Positions 55,785 to 64,000 of a stretch of 64,000 nucleotides of DNA are shown piece by piece (positions within the stretch are counted from its first letter, which is position 1; each line of letters starts with the position of its first letter). The stretch covers positions 1 through 64,000 of the forward strand of contig VIKE01000021.1 of assembly GCA_008080565.1 (NCBI GenBank), written 5' to 3'. The translations under genes and the position numbers were made by a program. A model generated the notes under the pieces. That model saw only the letters and a program-made list of their open reading frames with translations, was not told where the DNA came from and did no database searches. The stretch comes from Rhodocyclaceae bacterium (lineage in GTDB: Bacteria; Pseudomonadota; Gammaproteobacteria; Burkholderiales; Rhodocyclaceae).

Positions 55785-57605
55785 ATGTATCCACGTTTGA
55801 AACCAATGGCCGCGCTGCTGGCCTTGTCTTTTGCCCCTGCGGCTTTCGCCGTCGACCAGCTCGCCGCACTTGACCCCATTCTGATCACTGCAACGCGTCA
55901 GGAAATGCGCGTCGCGGAACAGTTGTCGGATGTTTCCGTGATCGAACGCGAAACCATTGATGCGGCCGGCCAATCGAGCCTCGAAGAAATTCTGTCGCGG
56001 CAACCGGGCATCGAATTTTCGGTCAACGGCAGCTTCGGTGCCAGCTCATCGCTGTACATGCGCGGCACAAGCGGCGCCCATGTGTTGCTGCTGGTGGATG
56101 GCATGCGCATGGGATCGGCCACTTCGGGCAGCGCTTCATGGAATCGCATCCCAGCCAGCCAGATCGAGCGTATCGAAATCGTCCGCGGCCCGGCCTCATC
56201 GCTCTATGGCAGCGATGCCATCGGCGGGGTCATTCAGGTATTCACTCGCCAAAGTGACGGACCTCTCCGCTTTTATGGCGAGGTGGGCGCTGGCTCTTAC
56301 GATACCGCCTCGGCCTCCGGTGGATTTTCCGGCGCGCAGAACGGCTGGCGTTACGCACTGAATGCGGCCACCCATTCGACTGCCGGTTTCAACAGCAAGC
56401 CGTGGACCGCCACAGCCAACAAGGATCGCGACGGTTTCTGGATGAACAGCCTGAGCGGCCGGCTGGCCTACAGCTTTGCCAAGGGCCATGAAGCCGGCAT
56501 CAATTTCTTTTACAGCGACGGGGAAAGCAAGTACGACGGCAGCGGCGCAACGGTCGACTGGCGTAACCGGAACAGCGTGAGCAGCATGAATGCGTTCATA
56601 AAAAACGCGCTGACTGAAAACTGGACCAGCACGGTCACTGTCGGGACGAGCGCCGATGATTCCGATGACATCAAGAACGGGTTGCGAAACAGCAATTTCC
56701 GGACTGATCAGCGCCAATATTCCTGGCAAAACGATCTGCGCACCCGGTTTGGCAATTTCCTGCTCGCCGCCGAGCGCCTGGAACAGGAGGTCGACACCAC
56801 GGCCGCCTACGCCGTCCGCGAACGAACCAACAATTCCCTGCTCGGTGGCTGGACGTTTGGCTACGAAGCGCACCGCCTGCAGGCCAACCTGCGCCGCGAC
56901 GACAATTCGCAGTTCGGCGACAAGACGACCGGCTCGCTGGCCTACGGCTATCGCTTCTCGCGCAACTGGCGTGCCAACGTGGGTTACGGCACCGCCTTCA
57001 AGGCACCGACCTTCAACGACCTCTACTACCCCCTGAGTTTTGGCTATCACGGCAACCCCAACCTTGTGCCGGAAAATGCCCGCAACCGCGAAGCGGCCTT
57101 GCATTTCGAAACCGGTACACAGCACGTTTCGCTGACCTGGTATCTGAATCGCGTCGAAAACCTGATCGTGTGGACCAATACGCCGAGCAACGTCGGCAGC
57201 GCGCGACTGGAAGGCATCACCCTGGCCTACGAGGGCGTGCTTGCCGGCCTCAACGTTCAGGCCAGTTACGACTATCTGGACGCCAAGGATCTGGACACCG
57301 ATCTTCGTCTGGCCCGCCGCGCGCAGAATCGCGTCGCCGCAGCCATCGGCAAAACGCATGGCGCCTGGGAATGGCGCGTCGAGGAACAGGTCAGCGACGA
57401 CCGCATGGATTATCCTTTCGGCCAGCCGGCCAAGAAGTTGGGCGGTTATTCGCTCACCAACCTCTATGGAGCCTATCGATTTGCCAAGGACTGGTCGGTT
57501 TTCGCCCGGGTCAACAATCTGTTCGACCGAGAGTACGTGTTGGCCGACACCTATGCCACGCCGGGCATGAACGCCTTCGTCGGTATCCGCTACAGTCCGA
57601 AGTAA
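55785..57605 (+). CDS. btuB: TonB-dependent cobalamin receptor BtuB
   Basis: A 606-aa outer-membrane receptor: signal peptide (AALLALSFAPAAFA), TonB box region (DPILITATRQ), plug domain (GQSSLEEILSRQPGIEF; SSLYMRGTSGAHVLLLVDGMRMGS) and a beta-barrel ending in an aromatic residue pattern (NAFVGIRYSPK). First gene of the riboswitch operon. Confidence 0.95.
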   Translation: MYPRLKPMAALLALSFAPAAFAVDQLAALDPILITATRQEMRVAEQLSDVSVIERETIDAAGQSSLEEILSRQPGIEFSVNGSFGASSSLYMRGTSGAHVLLLVDGMRMGSATSGSASWNRIPASQIERIEIVRGPASSLYGSDAIGGVIQVFTRQSDGPLRFYGEVGAGSYDTASASGGFSGAQNGWRYALNAATHSTAGFNSKPWTATANKDRDGFWMNSLSGRLAYSFAKGHEAGINFFYSDGESKYDGSGATVDWRNRNSVSSMNAFIKNALTENWTSTVTVGTSADDSDDIKNGLRNSNFRTDQRQYSWQNDLRTRFGNFLLAAERLEQEVDTTAAYAVRERTNNSLLGGWTFGYEAHRLQANLRRDDNSQFGDKTTGSLAYGYRFSRNWRANVGYGTAFKAPTFNDLYYPLSFGYHGNPNLVPENARNREAALHFETGTQHVSLTWYLNRVENLIVWTNTPSNVGSARLEGITLAYEGVLAGLNVQASYDYLDAKDLDTDLRLARRAQNRVAAAIGKTHGAWEWRVEEQVSDDRMDYPFGQPAKKLGGYSLTNLYGAYRFAKDWSVFARVNNLFDREYVLADTYATPGMNAFVGIRYSPK

Positions 57606-57611
57606 CAATTC

Positions 57612-58589
57612 ATGCCCACCCGTCACCGCGCCTTCCTGATTCTCGCCAGCCTCGGCCTTCTGGCCGTGGCGAGTATCGGGCTGGCGTTGACAGTGGGTAG
57701 TTTCAAGGTTTCCTACGGTGAAGTGCTGGCTGCGCTGCTGGGCAGTGAAGGCGGGGCCGGCGATGTCGTGCTGCAGCTTCGCCTGCCGCGCGCCTTGGCC
57801 GGCTTTGCCTGCGGCGGGCTGCTCGCCCTGGCTGGCGCGCTGATGCAGGTTTTGCTCCGTAATCCGCTGGCCGACCCTTACGTGCTGGGCATCTCCGGCG
57901 GCGCCGGGGTCGGGGCGATGTTCGCCATGCTGCTTGGCTTGCCGGTTCTCGGCGTCGATGGGCTGGCCTTTGTCGGCGCCTTCGCCGCGATGTTGCTGGT
58001 TTTCGGGCTGGCGCACGGCGACGGGAGCTGGACGCAGACCCGCCTGCTGCTGACCGGCGTCATCGTCGCCGCCGGTTGCGGCGCGCTGGTCGCGCTGATG
58101 TTGAGCATCGCCGACGAGCACAAGCTGCGCGGCATGTTGTTCTGGCTAATGGGCGACCTCGGGCAGAGCGCCCAGTGGTGGCCGGCCTTTGCCGCACTGG
58201 CCGTGGCATTGGTGCTGGCCATGCCCTTCGCCCGCGAACTGAATTTGCTGTCGCGCGGCCTGATGCAGGCGCAGGCGCTCGGCGTTGCGGTCGGTCGGCT
58301 GCGCTACGCCATCTATCTGCTCGCCTCGCTGGCTACCGCCGCCTCGGTGACGACGGCCGGCTCGATTGGTTTCGTCGGCCTCGTCGTGCCGCATCTGGTG
58401 CGGCTGGCCACCGGCAACGACCAGCGTTTGCTGTTGCCGGCCTCGGTGCTGGCCGGCGGTTCGTTGCTTGTGCTGGCCGACACGCTGGCCCGCACCTTGA
58501 TCGCGCCGCAGCAGTTGCCGGTCGGCGTGCTGACGGCGCTGATCGGCGTGCCGGTCTTCCTTTTCCTGCTTTCGCGGCAGCCGAAATGA
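57612..58589 (+). CDS. btuC: Cobalamin ABC transporter permease BtuC
   Basis: A 325-aa FecCD-family permease with about ten helices: LRLPRALAGFACGGLLALAG and QVLLRNPLADPYVLGISGGAG, then GSIGFVGLVVPHLVR. Starts 6 nt after btuB and overlaps the ATPase by 4 nt. No BtuF gene is present in the window. Confidence 0.93.
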   Translation: MPTRHRAFLILASLGLLAVASIGLALTVGSFKVSYGEVLAALLGSEGGAGDVVLQLRLPRALAGFACGGLLALAGALMQVLLRNPLADPYVLGISGGAGVGAMFAMLLGLPVLGVDGLAFVGAFAAMLLVFGLAHGDGSWTQTRLLLTGVIVAAGCGALVALMLSIADEHKLRGMLFWLMGDLGQSAQWWPAFAALAVALVLAMPFARELNLLSRGLMQAQALGVAVGRLRYAIYLLASLATAASVTTAGSIGFVGLVVPHLVRLATGNDQRLLLPASVLAGGSLLVLADTLARTLIAPQQLPVGVLTALIGVPVFLFLLSRQPK

Positions 58590-59359
58590 CCCGGCCGCTG
58601 CTCGAAGCCAAACAACTGGTCGTCGAAATCGGCGGCAAAACGGTGGTCGACCGTGTCGACCTGAGCGTCGCCAGCGGCGAGCGCATTGCCATCCTCGGTC
58701 GCAACGGTGCCGGGAAATCAACCCTGTTGTCGACCCTCGCCGCCCTGCGCCCGCCGGCCGGTGGCGCACTGCTCCTCGACGGCGAAGATGCGGCCTTGCT
58801 GCACGCCCGCGAGGCTGCCTTGCGCCGGGCCTGGCTCGGCCAGTTCCAGTCCGATCCTTTCGGTTCGAGCGTGCTCGAAACGGCGCTGACTGGCCGCCAC
58901 CCACATCTCGGGCGCTGGGACTGGGAATCGAAGCACGATGCCGAACTGGCCCGTGCGGCGCTCCAAGCCGTCGGGCTGGACGGCATGGAAGCCCGCCAGA
59001 TCCACACGCTGTCCGGCGGCGAACGCCAGCGGCTGGCCATCGCCACGCTGCTCACCCAGGCGGCGCCGCTCTATCTGCTCGACGAACCGCTGGCGCACCT
59101 CGATCTCAATCACCAGATGGCCGTCCTCGAACTCTTCGCCAGCACGGCCCGCGATTGCGGCGCCGGCGTCATTATGGTCCTGCATGACCCGGCGCTGGCC
59201 CACCGTTTCTGCGACCGGGCGCTGCTGGTTTATGGTGACGGCCGCACCGAGATCGGGACGGTCGATCGCATTTTGACGGCCGATACGCTGTCCGAACTGT
59301 ACGGCTATCGCCTGCGCCAGATCGAAGATCGCGGCCATCGCTGCTTCATTCCCGAATAA
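58586..59359 (+). CDS. btuD: Cobalamin ABC transporter ATPase BtuD
   Basis: A 257-aa ABC ATPase: Walker A GRNGAGKST near residue 38, signature LSGGERQR near 140, Walker B LYLLDEP near 160. The ATG overlaps the btuC stop; a longer frame upstream is shadow. Confidence 0.93.
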   Translation: MTRPLLEAKQLVVEIGGKTVVDRVDLSVASGERIAILGRNGAGKSTLLSTLAALRPPAGGALLLDGEDAALLHAREAALRRAWLGQFQSDPFGSSVLETALTGRHPHLGRWDWESKHDAELARAALQAVGLDGMEARQIHTLSGGERQRLAIATLLTQAAPLYLLDEPLAHLDLNHQMAVLELFASTARDCGAGVIMVLHDPALAHRFCDRALLVYGDGRTEIGTVDRILTADTLSELYGYRLRQIEDRGHRCFIPE

Positions 59360-59365
59360 GCCATT

Positions 59366-59403
59366 TCAATTTTGGCCGATTTTTCCGGTTGACCGTGGAA
59401 ATC
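59366..59403 (+). repeat. Dispersed element, copy 12 (intergenic, btuD-cobO)
   Basis: TTCAATTTTGGCCGATTT then TTCCGGTTGACCGTGGAAAT. This is the copy closest to the consensus. It occupies most of the btuD-cobO gap, starting 6 nt after the btuD stop codon. Confidence 0.9.
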
Positions 59404-59429
59404 GTCCCATCCTGACCCAGAAAGCCACC

Positions 59430-60020
59430 ATGACCGTCACTCACGAACAACGCATGCAGAAGAAGAAAGCCGTCATTGACGGCAAGATCGACGCCGCGCA
59501 GGAAGAACGCGGCGTGCTGGTCATCAACACCGGCAACGGCAAGGGCAAGTCGAGCGCCGCTTTCGGCGTCGTCGCCCGCGCCCTCGGCCATGGCCTCAAG
59601 GTTGGCGTCGTCCAGTTCGTCAAGGGCCGCTCGGACACTGGCGAAGAAGCCTTCTTCCGCCAGCAGGCCAACGTCGCCTGGCATGTCGGCGGCGAAGGCT
59701 TCACCTGGGAAACCCAGGACAAGGACCGCGACGCCAAGGCCGCCCAAGGCGCTTGGGAGATCGCCTGCGGCCACCTGCGCAATCCGGAAATCGGCCTCGT
59801 CGTCCTCGATGAAATGACCTATGCCTTCAAATACAACTGGCTCGACCTCGACACCGTCATCGCCCAATTGCTCGCCCGGCCGGCCATGCAGCACGTCATC
59901 ATCACCGGCCGCGGCGCGCCGCAAGCCCTGCGCGACGTCGCCGACACGGTGAGCGACATCGGCATGGAAAAACACGCCTTCCAGAGCGGCATCAAGGCCA
60001 TGCCCGGCCTCGAATTCTGA
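59430..60020 (+). CDS. cobO: Cob(I)alamin adenosyltransferase CobO
   Basis: A 196-aa CobO/BtuR-type adenosyltransferase that makes adenosylcobalamin and adenosyl-corrinoids. P-loop NTGNGKGKSSAAFG near residue 30, VQFVKGRSDTGEE, and LVVLDEMTYAFKYNWLD. Its product is the substrate expected for a CbiZ enzyme, encoded 10 nt downstream. Confidence 0.95.
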   Translation: MTVTHEQRMQKKKAVIDGKIDAAQEERGVLVINTGNGKGKSSAAFGVVARALGHGLKVGVVQFVKGRSDTGEEAFFRQQANVAWHVGGEGFTWETQDKDRDAKAAQGAWEIACGHLRNPEIGLVVLDEMTYAFKYNWLDLDTVIAQLLARPAMQHVIITGRGAPQALRDVADTVSDIGMEKHAFQSGIKAMPGLEF

Positions 60021-60030
60021 GACCACACGA

Positions 60031-61644
60031 ATGAAAAAACTGGCCCGTTTCGTCTTCCTGCTGCTCGTTTCCGCTGCCGCCTGGGCGGGCGAAATCGACA
60101 TCCCGGGCAATATCCAGGCCGACGCCCGGATCATCCGCGGCGAGCGCGACGGCTATTGGGAAAAAGTGCTGCTCGTCAGCTTCCCCGAAGCGCGGCGCAC
60201 ACTGTCCACCTCCGACGGCCTGCTCGACGCCCGGGCGGCGCTCAACCACGCCGGCCACCCGCTGCTCTGGCAAAAACTCGGCATGCGCTTCATGGGCCAG
60301 GATGGCCGGGGTGGCAAGGCTTATGCCGACCATGTGCACGAACAGATCGCCCGCCAGCAACAACTGGGCAAGTCGGCGGTCGCCCACATGGCCACAGCCG
60401 CCGACCTCGACAACCTGGCGGTAGTCACCCGAAGCTACGGCCCGCTCACCGTCACCGTGCTAGCGACGGCCGGCGCCCGGAGCAACGCCATCCGTACGGG
60501 CGTCGATGCCGGAACCTACATCGAAGGCAACACGCCGGCCGGCACCATCAATATCATGCTGCTGACCAACATCCGCCTGACCGACGCGGCCATGGCGCGC
60601 GCCCTGATCACCGTCACCGAAGGCAAGACCGCGGCACTCCAGGATCTGAATGTGCCGAGCACCTACACCAAAACCGTGCAGGCAACAGGGACGGGCACCG
60701 ACAGCATCATCGTCGTCTCCGGCACACAGGGCCCGCAAGCCAGCTATACCGGCGGCCACAGCCGGATCGGTGAGTTGATCGGCAAGGCCAGCTACCAGGC
60801 GGTGATCGAAGCCCTCGGCAAGCAGAACGGCTTATTCCTGCCGGGTGCCAAGCGTTTCGCAACGCCTGCCGCCGCTCCGGCCAAAGCGCCGGACGCGCTG
60901 CGCATCGCCCTGCTTCATCTCGACGCGATCCCTGGCGACATCGCCGGCAACCGCACCCGCATCGAAGCCGGCATTCAGGAGGCGGTCAGCCACGGCGCCA
61001 ACTGGATCATGACGCCGGAACTGGCCGAAACCGGCTACAACTTCGCCAGCCGCATCGGCACCGACTGGATCGCCCCCTTTCCCGACGCCTGGATCAGCAC
61101 GCTGGCCGCCATCGCCCGCGACAACCGGGTGGCGCTCTTCGTCGGCTTTGCCGAGCGCGACGCAAAGAGCGGCAAACTGCACAACAGCGTCGTTGCCATC
61201 GACCGCGACGGCGTCATTCAGGGCGCCTACCGCAAGCAGCGCGTGCATGGCGGAGCCGAAAGCTGGTCCACGCCCGGCAGCGGCGGCGCGCCTTTCATGG
61301 TCGACGGCATCCCGGTCGGCCTGCTGATCTGCGCCGACACCTACAAGCCCGAACCAGCCGCCAGCTACCGCCAGCAAGGCGCCGCCATCCTGCTCGCCCC
61401 AGCCAACTGGCCGCCGGTCGACGGCATGGGGCCGGACGACCTGTGGGAACGACGCAGCGCCGAGACCGGCCTGCCATTGATCGTCAATAACCGCACCGGG
61501 CGCGAACCTGAGCTCGATTTCACCCTCGGCGAAAGCGTCGTCGCGGCCGGTGGCAAGCGGCTGTACTCGTTCAGCACCAGCCAGAGCCGCCTGTTCTACG
61601 TCGATTGGGATCGCCGCCAAGGCTTCAGCCAGCCGGCTCGATGA
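60031..61644 (+). CDS. Secreted CbiZ amidohydrolase-nitrilase fusion
   Basis: A 537-aa two-domain protein. It starts with a Sec signal (KKLARFVFLLLVSAAAWAG). Residues ~22-270 resemble CbiZ (adenosylcobinamide amidohydrolase): LKLAT-type VTVLATAGARSNAIRTG, GTINIMLLTNIRLTDAAMARA and GTGTDSIIVVS. After an Ala/Pro linker, residues ~288-530 form a carbon-nitrogen hydrolase with the complete triad Glu330 (TPELAE), Lys402 (YRKQR) and Cys434 (LLICADT). CbiZ cleaves the aminopropanol amide of cobinamide; the nitrilase half could attack another amide. CbiZ is normally cytoplasmic, so an exported version is unusual. It overlaps the next gene as ATGA. Confidence 0.85.
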   Translation: MKKLARFVFLLLVSAAAWAGEIDIPGNIQADARIIRGERDGYWEKVLLVSFPEARRTLSTSDGLLDARAALNHAGHPLLWQKLGMRFMGQDGRGGKAYADHVHEQIARQQQLGKSAVAHMATAADLDNLAVVTRSYGPLTVTVLATAGARSNAIRTGVDAGTYIEGNTPAGTINIMLLTNIRLTDAAMARALITVTEGKTAALQDLNVPSTYTKTVQATGTGTDSIIVVSGTQGPQASYTGGHSRIGELIGKASYQAVIEALGKQNGLFLPGAKRFATPAAAPAKAPDALRIALLHLDAIPGDIAGNRTRIEAGIQEAVSHGANWIMTPELAETGYNFASRIGTDWIAPFPDAWISTLAAIARDNRVALFVGFAERDAKSGKLHNSVVAIDRDGVIQGAYRKQRVHGGAESWSTPGSGGAPFMVDGIPVGLLICADTYKPEPAASYRQQGAAILLAPANWPPVDGMGPDDLWERRSAETGLPLIVNNRTGREPELDFTLGESVVAAGGKRLYSFSTSQSRLFYVDWDRRQGFSQPAR

Positions 61645-64000
61645 ACCCGACAAGTACCCTGCGCCGGCTGGCCAGCCTGCTGGTCCTGGCCACCCCCTTG
61701 CTGGCCGAGGCGGCGACGCTGTTTGCAGTCGTCACCGAGCGCGCTGCGCCGACCGCCATCGAAGCAGCGCACCGCCATCTCGCCCGCCAGCCGCAGGACC
61801 GCATCGCACTGCGCACGCCGGCCCAGTTGATGGCGGCCAGCGACAAGCAGGTTGCCCAATGGCTGGGCAGGGCCGACAGCGTCCTGGCCGTTTCAGTGTT
61901 CGGCGATCCGGCACGCCGTCTCAAAGACGTGCTGGCGCGCCACGCCCGGCCGCAAACGCCGGTGCTGGCGATGAACGGCGAAGCCAGCCTCAACCTGATG
62001 AGCCGCGATGCGACCGGCAGTCTGGCCGGCTTCCCGGCCGAAACGTTGCGCCAGCTGGCACTGGAAACCCCACCCACCGATGCCCTGGCCGCTGCCGAAG
62101 CACACCCCGCGGCCCGCCACTGGCTGGCCGCCCGGCGCCTTTGGCAGGCCGGCGGTGTCGACAACACGCAGGCCCTGTTCGCCCATCTGCTCGAGCCCAA
62201 ACGGCCGCTCGCCACGCCGAGGCCGGAAGCCACGTTGCGCCTGCGCGTCGGCGAGCACGAGCTGAGCGACGCCGCAGCCTGGGGGCAGGCCAGCCAGCTT
62301 GGCCTGAAAGCCGCGCCCACCGTCGTCGTCCTCGACCTTTCGAACATGGAGGGCAGCGCCCCGGCCGCGCTCTGTCAGGCCATTGAAAAACAGGGCCAGC
62401 CCTGCGTGCAAGTGCTCACCCGCTGGGGCGGCGCCTCGCGGCAGGCGCTCGAACGTCTGCCCGAACTGATCGCCCCGGCCAGGCCGGCGGCGCTGGTCGT
62501 GCTGCAGGATTTCGTCGTCGGCGCTGCCGAGGGCCGCGATGCCGTTAGCGCCGCCTTCAGGAAACTCGACGTACCGGTCTTCAAGGCCATTCGCCTGAGC
62601 GAGCGCACGGCTACCCAATGGCGCCTGTCGCCGGACGGCCTGCCGGCCGATTCAGTGCAATACCGTGTCGCGCTGCCGGAATTGCAGGGCATCGGCCAAC
62701 CCATCGTCGTTTCAGCCCTGGGCAAGGCGCTGCCGGACAAGCTGACCGGCATCGAAACCCGCCCGCCCGTCGTCCTGGCCGCCGAAGTCGACCGCCTCGC
62801 CAGCCGTGCCGGCCGCTGGCTTGCCTTGCGCGCCAAGGCCAATGCCGACAAGCACGTCGCCGTGATCTACTACAACCACCCGCCGGGTCGCCAGAACATC
62901 GGCGCCGACAACCTCGATGTGCCGCAATCGCTGTTCGACATGCTGCATGCCCTGAAGGCCGCCGGCTATACGGTCGGCAACCTGCCCGCCTCACCGGAAG
63001 CATTGCTCGACGACATCATGGCGCACGGCGTCAACCTGCCGGAAGATCGCGCCGCGCTGCGCGAACTGGCCCGTTCCGTGGCTCACGTTCCGGCTGCCGA
63101 CTACGCCACCTGGTTCGCCAAACTGCCGGCCCGCGTTCAGGGCGAAATGCGCGACGGCCCGCTCGGCCGCCTGCACGCCGAGGCGCTCGAAGCCGAAGCG
63201 GCCAACGAGCGCGGCGTCGGCCGCAAGCGGGTCGATGCCGCGCTCAAGGAGCTGCATCACCTTGTCGAAGGGGCCGATCACCCCAAACGCCAACAGGCCA
63301 TCCGCGACCTCAACGCGCTCGAAGCCGGCTATCAGGCTTGCCTCGCTGATCGCCCCGGCCAGCGCTGCGCCAGCCTCGCACCCCTGGCCAAACGCCTGAC
63401 CGGCTACGGCATCGAGGGGCTCAAGGGCTGGGGCGCCGCACCGGGCAAGATCATGGTCGATAGCGGCAAGCTGCTGGTGCCCGGCCTGCGCTTCGGCAAC
63501 ATCTTCATCGGCCCGCAGCCGCCGCGTGGCTGGGAGGTCGATGAAGAGTTGCTGCACGCCAATACCAGCGTCACGCCACCGCACCAGTATCTCGCCTTCT
63601 ACCACTGGCTGCGCGACCGCTTCCAAGCCGATGCCGTGGTTCATGTCGGCCGCCATTCGACCTACGAATTCCTGCCCGGCAAGGCCGTCGGTCTGGCGGC
63701 CGACGATTACCCGAGCCTGATCGCCGCCGACCTGCCCGGGATCTACCCTTACATCGTCGATGGTGTTGGCGAGGGGACACAAGCCAAGCGACGCGGCTTG
63801 GCGGTGATCGTCGACCACCTGACGCCGCCGCTCGCCGCGACGCCGCTCTACGACCAGTTGCTGGTGTTGCGCCAGATCGTCGAGAGCTATGAGGCCGCTT
63901 CCTCCGAATCGCTCAAGGCGCAGGCCGCCCGAACGATGCGCGAAAAGGTCGTCGAACTGAACCTCAAGGCCGAACTGGAAGCCTCGATGGCCGATGTGCT
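61641..64000 (+). CDS. Secreted CobN/magnesium-chelatase-H-like protein, 3' end outside window
   Basis: At least 786 aa, open at the window end. It begins with a Sec-type signal (RRLASLLVLATPLLAEAA). The middle has the CobN/BchH-family block: AVIYYNHPPGRQNIGADNLD near residue 413, HVGRHSTYEFLPGKAVGLAA near 668, and the GEGTQAKRR..VIVDHLTPPL block near 713. CobN normally inserts cobalt into hydrogenobyrinate diamide in the cytoplasm; a signal peptide suggests a periplasmic, different role such as metal or corrinoid handling. The N-terminal ~200 residues are unlike classical CobN. Translationally coupled to the CbiZ fusion. Confidence 0.85.
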   Translation, partial: MNPTSTLRRLASLLVLATPLLAEAATLFAVVTERAAPTAIEAAHRHLARQPQDRIALRTPAQLMAASDKQVAQWLGRADSVLAVSVFGDPARRLKDVLARHARPQTPVLAMNGEASLNLMSRDATGSLAGFPAETLRQLALETPPTDALAAAEAHPAARHWLAARRLWQAGGVDNTQALFAHLLEPKRPLATPRPEATLRLRVGEHELSDAAAWGQASQLGLKAAPTVVVLDLSNMEGSAPAALCQAIEKQGQPCVQVLTRWGGASRQALERLPELIAPARPAALVVLQDFVVGAAEGRDAVSAAFRKLDVPVFKAIRLSERTATQWRLSPDGLPADSVQYRVALPELQGIGQPIVVSALGKALPDKLTGIETRPPVVLAAEVDRLASRAGRWLALRAKANADKHVAVIYYNHPPGRQNIGADNLDVPQSLFDMLHALKAAGYTVGNLPASPEALLDDIMAHGVNLPEDRAALRELARSVAHVPAADYATWFAKLPARVQGEMRDGPLGRLHAEALEAEAANERGVGRKRVDAALKELHHLVEGADHPKRQQAIRDLNALEAGYQACLADRPGQRCASLAPLAKRLTGYGIEGLKGWGAAPGKIMVDSGKLLVPGLRFGNIFIGPQPPRGWEVDEELLHANTSVTPPHQYLAFYHWLRDRFQADAVVHVGRHSTYEFLPGKAVGLAADDYPSLIAADLPGIYPYIVDGVGEGTQAKRRGLAVIVDHLTPPLAATPLYDQLLVLRQIVESYEAASSESLKAQAARTMREKVVELNLKAELEASMADV

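Noticed and set aside
56196-58121. A 641-codon open frame on minus opposite btuB and btuC.
   Set aside because: Shadow frame; both sense genes are clear family members.

Overview
The window reads as one stretch of a GC-rich betaproteobacterial chromosome, most likely a Rhodocyclales member of the Dechloromonas/Azonexus type. That placement is inferred from gene content and order: a Ralstonia-like hox/hup hydrogenase operon, the Ccm type I cytochrome c system, propionate and malonate catabolism, and a zapA-6S RNA arrangement. I see no tRNA, rRNA, IS element, prophage or CRISPR array.

Layout. (1) 1-13136, minus strand: a membrane-bound uptake [NiFe]-hydrogenase operon, hupS-L-C-D-F-G-H-I-J-K then hypA-B-F, a second HybE-family gene, hypC and hypD. 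It is read from a clear sigma54-type promoter at 13122-13136. Two genes are damaged: hypA lacks its N-terminal half, and hupF carries an amber codon where a segment is missing. (2) 13332-18301, plus: a very large CBS/PAS/GAF/GGDEF sensor whose EAL-CZB half is frameshifted off. (3) 18283-20409: oxyR divergent from a diheme cytochrome c peroxidase, with OxyR-like and FNR-like sites between them. (4) 20498-27505, plus: ccmABCDEFGHI (ccmF has an apparent 32-nt deletion) and napF. (5) 27492-29353: two unknown genes. (6) 29396-36995: pccA, pccB, meaB and methylmalonyl-CoA mutase on minus, with a divergent GntR regulator. (7) 37131-40085: acetate permease actP-yjcH and a divergent crotonase. (8) 40095-50897: malonate decarboxylase mdcACDEGBH with a TRAP transporter (dctM interrupted by an ochre codon), a TSUP permease and a divergent GntR regulator. 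(9) 51026-53213: a small accessory block with an alpha/beta hydrolase, an ECF sigma factor and an NrsF-type anti-sigma. (10) 53315-55354, minus: zapB-like, zapA, 6S RNA, EVE protein, second TSUP permease. (11) 55484-64000, plus: a cobalamin riboswitch followed by btuB, btuC, btuD, cobO, a secreted CbiZ-nitrilase fusion and a secreted CobN-like protein that runs off the window.

How it fits together. The cell can oxidise H2, assimilate acetate, propionate and malonate, and make c-type cytochromes. The B12-dependent mutase in block 6 needs cobalamin, which block 11 takes up and probably remodels.

Two things stand out. First, a dispersed element of about 36 bp (AT-rich left arm, then the core CCGGTTGACCGTRG) occurs at least eleven times, plus one weaker copy, in both orientations. 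It lies in intergenic gaps and also in frame inside hypF (twice), hupG, hupS, ccmH, mdcH, mdcD and the EVE gene. Second, the riboswitch locus encodes two unusual proteins with export signals, suggesting corrinoid processing outside the cytoplasm. Five conserved genes also carry small lesions; raw reads should decide whether these are real or assembly errors.
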